Part shown: positions 1 through 6,460 of the stretch, piece by piece
Layout: each line of letters opens with the position of its first letter
How positions within the stretch are numbered: the first letter of the stretch is position 1
From: Microcella pacifica
GTDB lineage: Bacteria; Actinomycetota; Actinomycetes; Actinomycetales; Microbacteriaceae
NCBI RefSeq assembly: GCF_009371975.2
Contig: NZ_VIKT02000007.1
Coordinates: 1-64,000 of the forward strand
Length of the DNA stretch: 64,000 nt
Direction of reading: 5' to 3'
Position numbers and translations under genes: made by a program
Notes under the pieces: model-generated
What the model was told of the DNA's origin: nothing
The model's database searches: none
Seen by the model: the letters and a program-made list of their open reading frames with translations, nothing else

Positions 1-1
1 C

Positions 2-115
2 GAACACCTGCGCGGCTCCGCACTCGGGTTCCGCAACCTGACCAACTACATCGCCCGAAGCCTGCTCGAGACCGGCGGCTTCAGACCCCAACTCCTACAC
101 CCCCGATTGGGATGA
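2..115 (+). CDS. ISL3-family transposase, C-terminal end (partial)
   Basis: The frame from base 2 gives 37 residues that include GFRNLTNYIARSLLETGG and end in HPRLG before a TGA stop. This matches the usual C-terminus of actinobacterial ISL3-family DDE transposases, as recalled from the family. The rest of the gene lies beyond the window edge. The stop codon falls inside the likely terminal inverted repeat of the element, so the protein end and the element end nearly coincide. The element abuts and truncates the oxidase gene on the opposite strand. The family call is firm; the exact element is unknown. Confidence 0.75.
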   Translation, partial: EHLRGSALGFRNLTNYIARSLLETGGFRPQLLHPRLG

Positions 116-118
116 GCC
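99..118. repeat. Probable right terminal inverted repeat of the ISL3-type element
   Basis: Read inward on the minus strand, the sequence begins GGCTCATCCCAATCGGGGG. ISL3 elements typically start with a G-rich repeat of the form GG-TC-TCC. The oxidase homology on the minus strand resumes directly beyond base 118, which places the insertion boundary at about 118. The other end and the 8-bp target duplication lie outside the window, so the boundary is inferred. Confidence 0.5.
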
Positions 119-297
119 AGTTTGAGTTGCAGGGCGCCGTTGACACTGCGCAGGGCCATAGGTTCGGTGAAGCGTTGGGCTGCCGATGGGACAAACCCGG
201 TATTTTCGGTCCAGAAAAGTCCGGCGCCGCCGGCGACGATGCTGACTGTTCCGAGACCACCGAGGATCAGGGCGTGTCGTCGGCTTATGGGCTCCAT
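119..297 (-). pseudogene. Multicopper oxidase, N-terminal fragment cut by the ISL3 element
   Basis: About 60 residues remain, starting MEPISRRHALILGGLG, which is a twin-arginine (Tat) signal sequence. They are followed by an LRSVNGALQLKL segment like the start of the first cupredoxin domain of actinobacterial multicopper oxidases. A full protein would have about 450-500 residues and four copper motifs, none of which survive. Reading past base 118 runs into transposon sequence. The start codon overlaps the stop of the SHOCT gene upstream (TGATG), so it was the last cistron seen of the persulfide/metal operon. An exported copper-dependent oxidase role is known for the family; here it is lost. 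Confidence 0.65.
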
Positions 298-545
298 CAG
301 GTTCCGTCACCGAGAACACGGATTCGTTCCTGATATTCCTCCGTCGTCAGATCCCCTCGGGCATACCGCTCATCGAGCAGCTGTCGGGCGCTGCTACTTT
401 GCCTTGGCATGTTCTGCTCGTCGCGGCGGTCGCGCTTCACGCCACCTCCGAGGGAGCGAACCAAAAGAATGATCAGCAGAACGATCCCGGCGGCGATGAG
501 CACCCCGAACAGCCATCCGCCACCCATCCCGATCCCGTTCATCAT
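297..545 (-). CDS. Small SHOCT-domain membrane protein
   Basis: This 82-residue protein has one hydrophobic helix at about residues 8-32 (WLFGVLIAAGIVLLIILLV). A basic linker follows, then a C-terminal SHOCT motif at about residues 53-79 (ARQLLDERYARGDLTTEEY). SHOCT domains are short C-terminal helices found in many small membrane proteins, and their role is generally unknown. The start overlaps the stop of the preceding membrane-protein gene, and the stop overlaps the oxidase start. This indicates translational coupling. A second in-frame ATG follows the first, so the start could be one codon later. Confidence 0.7.
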   Translation of the reverse strand: MMNGIGMGGGWLFGVLIAAGIVLLIILLVRSLGGGVKRDRRDEQNMPRQSSSARQLLDERYARGDLTTEEYQERIRVLGDGT

Positions 546-928
546 GATACGTTCGCCTTTCCTTGATTTTGCTTGGGCTCACCAGTCGGATGGTGGTTTT
601 GCGGGAGCACCGCCATCGTGCTGGCCGGAGCCGAAGCCGAAGCCGAAGCAGGCGTGGGCCTGCTGAGCACCCGGTTCTCGTTCTTGCCCCTTATGGGGTG
701 TGAAGTCTTGATCGGCAACTCGGCTCGGGTATCCGCATCCTCGAGCGCGTGCCCAGGATCGGTCGGGTGATCGCGGCCTTGTGAACGATCGTCGTGGTGA
801 CTTGGGCCGTGCCACTTTGATCCGCCGCCGCCGACGAACCGCACAGCCAGAATAGTCAACAGCACCACTGCGACTGCCACAAGTAAGCCGGCTGGCCAAA
901 GACCGTTAATCGACAAGCCCTCAATCAT
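542..928 (-). CDS. Hypothetical single-span membrane protein with low-complexity tail
   Basis: The 128-residue product has a hydrophobic segment at about residues 10-33 that resembles the membrane helix of the SHOCT protein next door. A His/Asp-rich hydrophilic stretch follows, then an Ala-Ser-Pro repeat (ASASASAPAS). The repeat comes from tandem GCTTCG hexamers near base 630. No SHOCT motif is visible in this or other frames of the tail. The ATG is preceded by an AAGGAAG-like ribosome site, and the gene overlaps the next start by 4 bases. It may be a diverged paralogue of its neighbour. Function is not recognised. Confidence 0.5.
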   Translation of the reverse strand: MIEGLSINGLWPAGLLVAVAVVLLTILAVRFVGGGGSKWHGPSHHDDRSQGRDHPTDPGHALEDADTRAELPIKTSHPIRGKNENRVLSRPTPASASASAPASTMAVLPQNHHPTGEPKQNQGKANVS

Positions 929-956
929 GAGGCGTCTTCCTTTCGGTGAGTTTTAG

Positions 957-1161
957 CTAGGGGCGCACATATGCCCATCTCTCCCATTGGCCGCTGCCCG
1001 AGGTAAGCAACGGCGGAGGGCATAACGTCGATGCCAGGGCTCAGCCCGAAAGTGTCGACTCCAGCTGCCGCCATGCCGTTTTTACAGACCAACTCGCAAT
1101 ACCGCCGAAAGAGCGGACGAGTTTCGCCGAAAGCATGAATCAGGAAATGTTCCTTTGGCAT
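957..1161 (-). pseudogene. Degenerate DsrE-family sulfur-transfer protein
   Basis: The readable frame starts MPKEHFLIHAFGE and continues through a DsrE-like core (CKNGMAAAGVDTFGLSPGID, then VMPSAVAYLGQR). After GQR a +1 frame change restores a typical DsrE ending, QWERWAYVRP followed by a stop at 957-959. The uncorrected frame instead runs on to 925. One extra C near base 990 would explain this. The protein is also short, about 66 residues against 110-120 in the family, with the middle apparently missing. DsrE proteins carry sulfane sulfur on a cysteine, fitting the persulfide operon. It is most likely a dead gene, unless the frameshift is a sequencing error. Confidence 0.55.
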
Positions 1162-1169
1162 GCGATCAG

Positions 1170-1490
<321 letters not shown>

Positions 1491-1661
1491 TTAGCGGCCG
1501 GAAAAGAGCCGGGCGAAGAAACCACCCTTGGCAGACGGTTCGTTTTCATGGCCGCGGCATCGTTGAGCACTCGCAACGCCCCGCATGACCTGGTCAACGT
1601 GCTGCCCGCATCCTGCCCACGTTGTTTTCCCGCACTTCTTACACGTAACAGCCCTACACAT
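1491..1661 (-). CDS. Small Cys-rich (zinc-ribbon-like) conserved protein
   Basis: This 56-residue protein begins MCRAVTCKKCGKTTWAGCGQ and continues HVDQVM. It has cysteines at positions 2, 7, 10, 18 and 35, and a His at 21. A nearly identical block is familiar from very small actinobacterial proteins, probably metal-binding. The start is supported by an AAAGGGA site about 6 nt upstream. The frame could be opened further upstream, but that would lack a ribosome site and overlap the neighbour. It sits between the persulfide dioxygenase and the repressor gene on the same strand, presumably in the same transcript. Its role is unknown. Confidence 0.65.
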   Translation of the reverse strand: MCRAVTCKKCGKTTWAGCGQHVDQVMRGVASAQRCRGHENEPSAKGGFFARLFSGR

Positions 1662-1728
1662 GCGTTTCCCTTTCGCCTTGAAGTTCGCTCTGCGAATGAA
1701 CGCGAGCAGAGCGTGAGATGGAGGACGC

Positions 1729-3084
1729 TCAACCTTTGATGAGGGCGACGCCCGCCGAGGCAGCGTCGGCGAACAGGGCATCAATATGCACAGGATCCTT
1801 GCCGCCTCGTTGCAGCAGGCTGGCTGCGATGCCCGCGCGGTAACCGGATCCGCAGTGCACCCAGAGCCGGCCGGCGGGGACCTCCCCGATCCTGGCCAGC
1901 AGTTCATGCAACGGGATGTTCACGGCTCCGGGGATGTGCGCGGCATCGTATTCGTCGGTGCGGCGCACATCGAGGATCGTCTCCTCCTCCGGCCGACCGG
2001 CGAGCATGCCTTGCCAATCGACACGCGGGTAGGAGGTGACACCGGCCATGGGTGCCAGAGAGGCCGGATCGGTGCCAATGGCGGTGTCCGGAGAATCGAT
2101 GCCGATGCGGGAAAGATCGCGGATCGCGTTCTCCACATCTTCTCGGGCGCCGACGAGAGTGAGCTTTTTATCCCACGGCAAAATCCAGCCAAGATAGGTG
2201 GTGAAATTCGAGCCGTCGCCGTATTCGAAGCTCACCGTGCCCTCCAGATGAGTGCTGGCAAAAGCGACCCGATTGCGGAGATCGACCACCCATTCGTCGT
2301 CATCCAGACGACGACTAAGCTCATCCGGATCCAGTGACTCGGGAAGAGTCAGCTCCGCCGGACCGGGGCCCTGCGTGTTGGCCGGGCTCATGTGGGCATA
2401 GTACGAAGGGTATGCAGTAAGGTTCGCGATCAATTCCCGCACGAAGTGCTCTTCGTCAGGATCGGTGAGAGCATGATTGGCTTCGATCTGCTCGGCCACC
2501 GTGGAGGCGGACGCGCCCGTGGAGGGCCCGGAGGAGCAGAAGGATCCGAAGCCATGTGTCGGGTACAGTGCGGCCTCACCCGCGGCCTCCTGGGCCAGGC
2601 GGCGTGCCGAGGCGTATTGGTCGTGGGTGAGCGCAACGGTGTCATCGGCGCTGACCAGATCGGTGCGGCCCACCGATCCGTAGAGCAGGCTGCCGCCGGA
2701 AAATACCGCCTGCTCTTCCCCTGCTGTGACGATGTAGGACAAATGAGTGTGGGTGTGTCCGGGGGTCGCGACCGCCGTCACCCGCAGAGAGCCGACCGGG
2801 ATTGTCTCGCCGTCCGTGATTGGCTGATGCTCAAACTGAACTTCATCCGCTGCGTTGACGAGGTAGACAGCATTCTGGCTTCGTGCCAGCACCAAACCGC
2901 CGGTCAGGTAGTCATTGTGCAAATGGGTTTCCGCGACGTGCGTGATTCTCACACCAGCATCCGCCGCAGCTTGCTCAATCCGGTCCGTATCACGTTGAGG
3001 ATCGACGACCAACGCCACCTCCCCGTCATGCACGAGATACGAGCGGTCTCCAAGCTGAGGAGTATCAATCACAACCACATCCAT
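1729..3084 (-). CDS. CstB-like persulfide dioxygenase-rhodanese fusion
   Basis: The 451-residue protein joins a metallo-beta-lactamase-fold domain (about 1-230) to two rhodanese modules. The first module is Cys-less; the second has the active-site loop WVHCGSGYRAG. The fold shows the HLHNDYLTGG metal motif, a GHTHTH His and an FCSSG cysteine. This layout matches CstB/ETHE1-type enzymes that oxidise persulfide to sulfite or thiosulfate. At the place of the usual Asp iron ligand (GD before LL-x-G-x-GR-D) the sequence reads GGS, so metal binding may differ. The ATG at 3084 has a strong GGAGAAGGA site; an upstream start 13 codons earlier is less likely. Confidence 0.8.
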   Translation of the reverse strand: MDVVVIDTPQLGDRSYLVHDGEVALVVDPQRDTDRIEQAAADAGVRITHVAETHLHNDYLTGGLVLARSQNAVYLVNAADEVQFEHQPITDGETIPVGSLRVTAVATPGHTHTHLSYIVTAGEEQAVFSGGSLLYGSVGRTDLVSADDTVALTHDQYASARRLAQEAAGEAALYPTHGFGSFCSSGPSTGASASTVAEQIEANHALTDPDEEHFVRELIANLTAYPSYYAHMSPANTQGPGPAELTLPESLDPDELSRRLDDDEWVVDLRNRVAFASTHLEGTVSFEYGDGSNFTTYLGWILPWDKKLTLVGAREDVENAIRDLSRIGIDSPDTAIGTDPASLAPMAGVTSYPRVDWQGMLAGRPEEETILDVRRTDEYDAAHIPGAVNIPLHELLARIGEVPAGRLWVHCGSGYRAGIAASLLQRGGKDPVHIDALFADAASAGVALIKG

Positions 3085-3148
3085 AAGTTCCTTCTCCTCA
3101 ACATGCACGAGCGGCCGGGGCAAGCATTGGTCTTTACAGGAAAAACGT

Positions 3149-3162
3149 TACCCCCCGGGGTA
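3149..3162. promoter_or_regulatory. CsoR/CstR-type operator
   Basis: TACCCCCCGGGGTA has TACCCC and GGGGTA arms around a 2-bp centre. This is the hallmark of operators bound by the CsoR/CstR family. It lies 65 bp upstream of the persulfide dioxygenase start, where the operon promoter is expected. The operon encodes a repressor of that family, so autoregulation is the natural inference. Confidence 0.7.
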
Positions 3163-3499
3163 TAGCGCTTCCTGTGAACAACAACCCCTACATCAAAGCG
3201 GGCTATTCCTGCAATGAAGAAAATCATCGTCGATTCGGTCCGCGACCGAATTCCGTGCACGACCGAAGGCAACGTCGGTGGTTCGGCTTATAGCACAGCG
3301 GACCGACCGGCGGCACCGCCATGGAAAGCCGAAAGAACACCGCCATCATTTGGCAAAAGCCACAGGGACAGCCCGCCAGGCGTGCCGTCGTTCCTCTCGA
3401 TAAGTAGCGGTGGTGTCCGGTGAGGGTTCCCCTTACGGGCATGCAATCTGGGCTGACGCCTGTGACCGAGTGTTCAGTGCGCGCTGTATAGTTCAGTCC
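3163..3499. other. Divergent intergenic region between persulfide operon and cmtR
   Basis: No gene is supported in these 337 bases. The left end carries the persulfide-operon promoter. The right end holds the cmtR promoter, with a TATAGT hexamer and two TTCAGT direct repeats (3473-3478 and 3492-3497, 19 bp apart) around it. These repeats could be part of a CmtR operator. Short open frames on both strands have no coding character. Confidence 0.5.
3487..3492 (+). promoter_or_regulatory. -10 hexamer TATAGT of cmtR (leaderless start)
   Basis: TATAGT ends 7 nt before the cmtR ATG, so transcription would begin at or next to the start codon. No Shine-Dalgarno sequence is present. A leaderless mRNA is inferred. 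Confidence 0.5.
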
Positions 3500-3859
3500 A
3501 TGCTGACTATTGCTTCGCGTCTCGACGTGATGAACCGCCTGGGTCGTGCACTGGCCGACCCCACTCGATCCCGGATCATCTTGACCCTGCTCGACCATCC
3601 CGCTTACCCGGCGGAACTGGCCCGAGATCTGGACCTGACACGCCCGAACGTGTCCAACCACCTGGCATGCCTGCGCGATTGCGGGATCGTCGTCTCCGAG
3701 CCCGAGGGCCGTCGGACACGATATGAGATCGCCGATTCGCACCTGGCGCAGGCGCTGACGGCACTGGTCGATGCCACCCTGGCAGTGGACGAAGACGCCC
3801 CGTGCATCGATCCCGCCTGCTCGCTTCCCGGATGCGACGCAGCTGGGGAGGGCGCATGA
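3500..3859 (+). CDS. cmtR: CmtR-type ArsR-family cadmium/lead-sensing repressor
   Basis: The 119-residue winged-helix repressor contains GRALADPTRSRIILTLL and LTRPNVSNHLACLRDCG. The two cysteines of the recognition region (LACLRDC) and a third in the C-terminal tail (DAPCID) match the three Cys ligands of mycobacterial CmtR. That protein releases DNA on binding Cd(II) or Pb(II). The tail has two further Cys residues (ACSLPGC). Its stop overlaps the cadD start (ATGA), so regulator and exporter form a two-gene operon. The ATG at 3500 gives the normal family length; upstream in-frame codons have no ribosome site. Confidence 0.85.
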   Translation: MLTIASRLDVMNRLGRALADPTRSRIILTLLDHPAYPAELARDLDLTRPNVSNHLACLRDCGIVVSEPEGRRTRYEIADSHLAQALTALVDATLAVDEDAPCIDPACSLPGCDAAGEGA

Positions 3860-4458
3860 TCCTCACCTCGGTCTTGCAGGCGATGGGCCTGTTCGCAGCG
3901 ACCAACATCGACGACATCATCGTGCTCTCCCTCTTCTTCGCGCGAGGGGCAGGCCAGCGCGGCACTACCGCCCGCATTCTGGCTGGCCAGTACCTCGGAT
4001 TCGCAGGCATCCTCGGTGCCGCGGTCCTGGTGACCATCGGTGCCGGAGCATTCCTGCCCTCGGCAGCCATCCCGTACTTCGGTCTCATCCCTCTGGGCCT
4101 CGGCCTCTGGGCCGCATGGCAGGCCTGGCGCGGAGACGATGACGACGATGACGACGAGGCCAAGGTTGCCGGCAAGAAGGTCGGCGTGTGGACAGTCGCA
4201 GGCGTCACCCTTGCCAACGGCGGCGACAACATCGGCGTCTACACCCCTGTCTTCCTCAGCGTGGAACCTCTCGCAGTAGTCGCCTACTGCATCGTCTTCC
4301 TCGCGCTCGTCGCGGTCCTGGTGGCCCTGGCAAAGTTCGTCGCCACCCGCCCCCCGATCGCCGAAGTGCTCGAACGCTGGGAGCACATCCTCTTCCCCAT
4401 CGTTCTCATCGGCCTCGGCATCGTGATCCTCGTCAGCGGCGGAGCCTTCGGACTCTGA
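3856..4458 (+). CDS. cadD: CadD-family cadmium resistance membrane transporter
   Basis: The 200-residue integral membrane protein starts MILTSVLQAMGLFAATNIDD. It shows about five to six hydrophobic spans and a cytoplasmic loop with a run of seven Asp residues near residue 97. The NIDDI motif in the first span and a second NGGDNIGVY motif are typical of CadD/LysE-superfamily cadmium exporters. Coupling to cmtR through an ATGA overlap and a GGGGAGG ribosome site supports a metal-inducible efflux cassette. The acidic run is notable but lies in the known variable loop. Confidence 0.85.
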   Translation: MILTSVLQAMGLFAATNIDDIIVLSLFFARGAGQRGTTARILAGQYLGFAGILGAAVLVTIGAGAFLPSAAIPYFGLIPLGLGLWAAWQAWRGDDDDDDDEAKVAGKKVGVWTVAGVTLANGGDNIGVYTPVFLSVEPLAVVAYCIVFLALVAVLVALAKFVATRPPIAEVLERWEHILFPIVLIGLGIVILVSGGAFGL

Positions 4459-4521
4459 CGTAGCGGCAGCGATCCAAACGGCCCCGACCGGGCGCACCCC
4501 TCTCGGTTCAGACCGCGACAC

Positions 4522-5280
4522 CTACCTGCAGCCAGTCCTGCGTGATCGCGGCAACAAGACCGCCACGGAGCGCTGCAAAAACCCCGCCACCAAGCGAACG
4601 AAGCCACAGGTCATGCCCTTGAACTCCGGATCCCGCGGCGGAGCCAACACGATCCGGGTCGCGAGGGTCCCCGCGAACGCGGCTGCCGCCGCGGTGACCT
4701 TCCCCTTCCCACCGATCGCGGCCTCCCGGTCCCAGACCAGCGTCTTGGACACCGCGCCGACCTGCGAGATCAGCTGCCACATTCCCGCTAGCAGATCCCC
4801 GGCCTGACGCGAGGGCAACATCACCGCGGTGAGGAACCGAGAAAACGTGAGCGTCATCACCAGAACCGGCAACATTGCCGCCTGCCCGAACCCGACCGGG
4901 ATCCGCGGCTCAGGGAACCACAGGTCCATCTGCGCCGCGACGCCGGGCTCGTGCACGAGCCGGTCGGCCGGATCGACACCGACATACTCTGGACGGATCT
5001 GCCGCAGCCGGTCCTTGAGGATCGTGATCGAGTGTTCCCACCCGATCCGCTCCGCGATCACCGTCGCCGGCATCTTCGCGTCCACCATCAGCAGCTTCCG
5101 CACCTCCGGCTCCACGGCATCAACCAGCGACCCCCTCGAGGGCCGCTGATACGACGGCGGCCCCTCGGACGCCAACGCCGCACGCACCGTGTTCCGAGCG
5201 ACCCCGAGATACCGCACGATCGCCTTGATCGGCATGCCCTCGGCCTTATGCAGTCGGCGGATCTCCGCCCAATCTTCCAC
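4522..5280 (-). pseudogene. istA: IS21-family transposase IstA, truncated
   Basis: The N-terminal half of an IS21 IstA is present. It has a helix-turn-helix (IKAIVRYLGVARNTVRAAL), then the start of the DDE domain (AQMDLWFPEP, KTLVWDREAA) up to APPRDPEFKGM. Family members are about 400-500 residues; homology stops near base 4616 and the frame then reads unrelated sequence to a stop at 4522. The partner gene istB is absent. A GTG at 5280 with GGAGG upstream is the preferred start; a GTG at 5289 is the alternative. The copy cannot transpose. The sequence at 4459-4616 beyond the break is not recognised. Confidence 0.75.
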
Positions 5281-5358
5281 TGAAATCACCCTCCAAGAGT
5301 GTCGGAGGGGTCAACATTCACCCGTCGCCACCGGGTCAGTATTCACGCGACGTCGACA
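5281..5358 (-). mobile_element. IS21-type terminal end with internal repeats
   Basis: Read on the minus strand, the end starts TGTCGACGTCGCGTGAAT at 5358. It contains two copies of a GTGAAT-N2-TGACCC repeat before the istA ribosome site. IS21 ends characteristically begin with TG and carry multiple short direct repeats bound by IstA. The opposite end of the element was lost with the 3' part of istA, so this is a relic. Confidence 0.65.
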
Positions 5359-5780
5359 CCTGGTCCTGCCTCAATGGCTCGCCGGGTTTGGAGGAGACGG
5401 TGGGCGGGTGTTCGATGCGGTCGCGCTCGTTATTGGGCACGGTGTGCTCCTGTTCTTGGAGCACGGTGCTCCAAGTACTGATACGCCGTAGGAGCCGGAG
5501 TCACCACCTTGGTCTTCTCTGGCGCGGGGTGTTTAGCGCGCCCGCCCTCGAAGAAGGCCCGCTCCGGGCCTTCCGCGTTTAGCGCAGGCCTCGCTGTTTA
5601 GCGCGACGAGGCTTCAGCGTTCAGCGCATACGGAACACGTTTAGCGCGAACAGCGCCGAACCCCTGAGCAGGCAACTGCGCTTCGCTGATCCCGTGCCAC
5701 CGGCGTGCCTTGAGAGATGGCACGACCCGGGTAAGCTGAACACTGCAAGAGGCCTGATAAATCAAGAAATAAGGCCCTTC
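5359..5780. other. Gene-free stretch between IS21 relic and tRNA-Gly
   Basis: No gene is supported in these 422 bases. The stretch contains the GTTTAGCGC repeat series (5531-5647) and a perfect 7-bp stem with 5-nt loop at 5554-5572 (AAGGCCC, loop GCTCC, GGGCCTT). The last 60 bases should carry the tRNA promoter. The sequence looks like accessory-region junction DNA. Confidence 0.5.
5531..5647. repeat. Short direct repeats GTTTAGCGC (five copies)
   Basis: GTTTAGCGC occurs at 5531, 5577, 5596 and 5639, with one variant GTTCAGCGC at 5619. The last four copies are 19, 23 and 20 bp apart, close to two helical turns. No protein or RNA gene explains them. They could be binding sites of an element-encoded protein or remnants of an element end. 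Confidence 0.6.
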
Positions 5781-5851
5781 GGGGATGTAGTTCAATGGTA
5801 GAACTTCAGCTTCCCAAGCTGATAGCGCGGGTTCGATTCCCGTCATCCCCT
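5781..5851 (+). tRNA. tRNA-Gly (anticodon CCC)
   Basis: A full cloverleaf is visible. The acceptor stem is GGGGATG with CATCCCC, the anticodon stem TCAGC/GCTGA encloses the loop TTCCCAA (anticodon CCC), and the T-arm loop is TTCGATT. CCA is not encoded. The 3' 23 bases recur at 5913-5935. The gene marks the border between the accessory region on its left and the chromosomal backbone on its right. Confidence 0.92.
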
Positions 5852-5912
5852 CTGACCCGCCGACAGTCATCTCGGCACACTGCTCGACGCGCAGACGCTC
5901 ACCGCGTCTGCG

Positions 5913-5935
5913 GGGTTCGATTCCCGTCATCCCCT
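5913..5935 (+). repeat. Duplicate of the tRNA-Gly 3' end (att-like)
   Basis: These 23 bases are identical to 5829-5851, covering most of the T-arm and the 3' acceptor strand. No D-arm or anticodon arm precedes the copy, so it is not a second tRNA. A partial tRNA 3' duplication is the standard footprint of tRNA-targeting integrases. Only 61 bp separate the copies, so any element between them has been lost or collapsed. Confidence 0.6.
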
Positions 5936-5955
5936 TTGTGTTTGCTTCTGGCTGC

Positions 5956-5972
5956 GCCGCCGCTCCTGCGGC
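5956..5972 (+). repeat. Post-tRNA hairpin, copy 1 (short form)
   Basis: GCCGC, loop CGCTCCT, GCGGC forms a 5-bp stem. The same core, with loop CGCTTCT, follows the tRNA-Ile and tRNA-Ala genes at 54052 and 54259, where the stems are 10 bp. A related TTCCGCG stretch follows each copy. It may serve in tRNA transcript termination or processing; no U-run follows. Confidence 0.45.
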
Positions 5973-6037
5973 TCAGTACGCTGCGGGCAAACCGATTCCG
6001 CGGGGGCACCGAATGACGGATGTTAGGGGAGGTCACC

Positions 6038-6433
6038 ATGTCCAGGAGCACCGCACGCATCGTCGCCGGTGTTCTGGCTGTGCCGGCGCTGCTGTGGGGA
6101 GTCGCGCTGGTGGTGATCGTGACGGCGGACCTGCCGCCGCTCGGGGGAGCGGCCGCAGGCCTGCCGATCGCGAGCGTCGCACTTATGTCGCTGTCGGGAG
6201 CGATCGTTGCGGCCATCGTGGCGAGGCGGGGGCGTGAGCATCGGGGGGATGCTCCGCCCCGGCCCTTCGCCGCTGCGACCATCACGGCGAGCGCCGTCGT
6301 CGTCGCCTCGGCGATCGCCCTCGCGCTCGGGCCGGTGGTGACACCCGCTCCCGCCGTCGCCGACCCCGGGATCGGGACCGAGCAGCGCATCGTCTTCGGC
6401 GACCACAGCGGGCACGTCGGCTACGAGCCCTAG
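6038..6433 (+). CDS. Hypothetical membrane protein
   Basis: The 131-residue protein has three likely membrane spans, at about residues 8-30, 40-62 and 80-102. A short C-terminal tail follows (GTEQRIVFGDHSGHVGYEP). The ATG at 6038 has a GGGGAGG ribosome site 6 nt upstream, which decides the start over an ATG six codons earlier. It is the first gene right of the tRNA-Gly scar and runs towards the helicase gene. No family is recognised. Confidence 0.5.
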   Translation: MSRSTARIVAGVLAVPALLWGVALVVIVTADLPPLGGAAAGLPIASVALMSLSGAIVAAIVARRGREHRGDAPPRPFAAATITASAVVVASAIALALGPVVTPAPAVADPGIGTEQRIVFGDHSGHVGYEP

Positions 6434-6460
6434 GCGCGAGAGTCCGCGCACGGGTCACCG

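Noticed and set aside
5531-5647. CRISPR-like array
   Set aside because: Repeats are only 9 bp with 10-37 bp spacers of unequal length, and there are no cas genes.
5598-5930. Minus-strand frame across the tRNA-Gly region
   Set aside because: It covers a tRNA gene and its duplicate; the repeated peptide is just the repeated tRNA sequence.
5852-5936. Second tandem tRNA-Gly
   Set aside because: Only the T-arm and 3' acceptor strand are present; there is no 5' acceptor, D-arm or anticodon arm.
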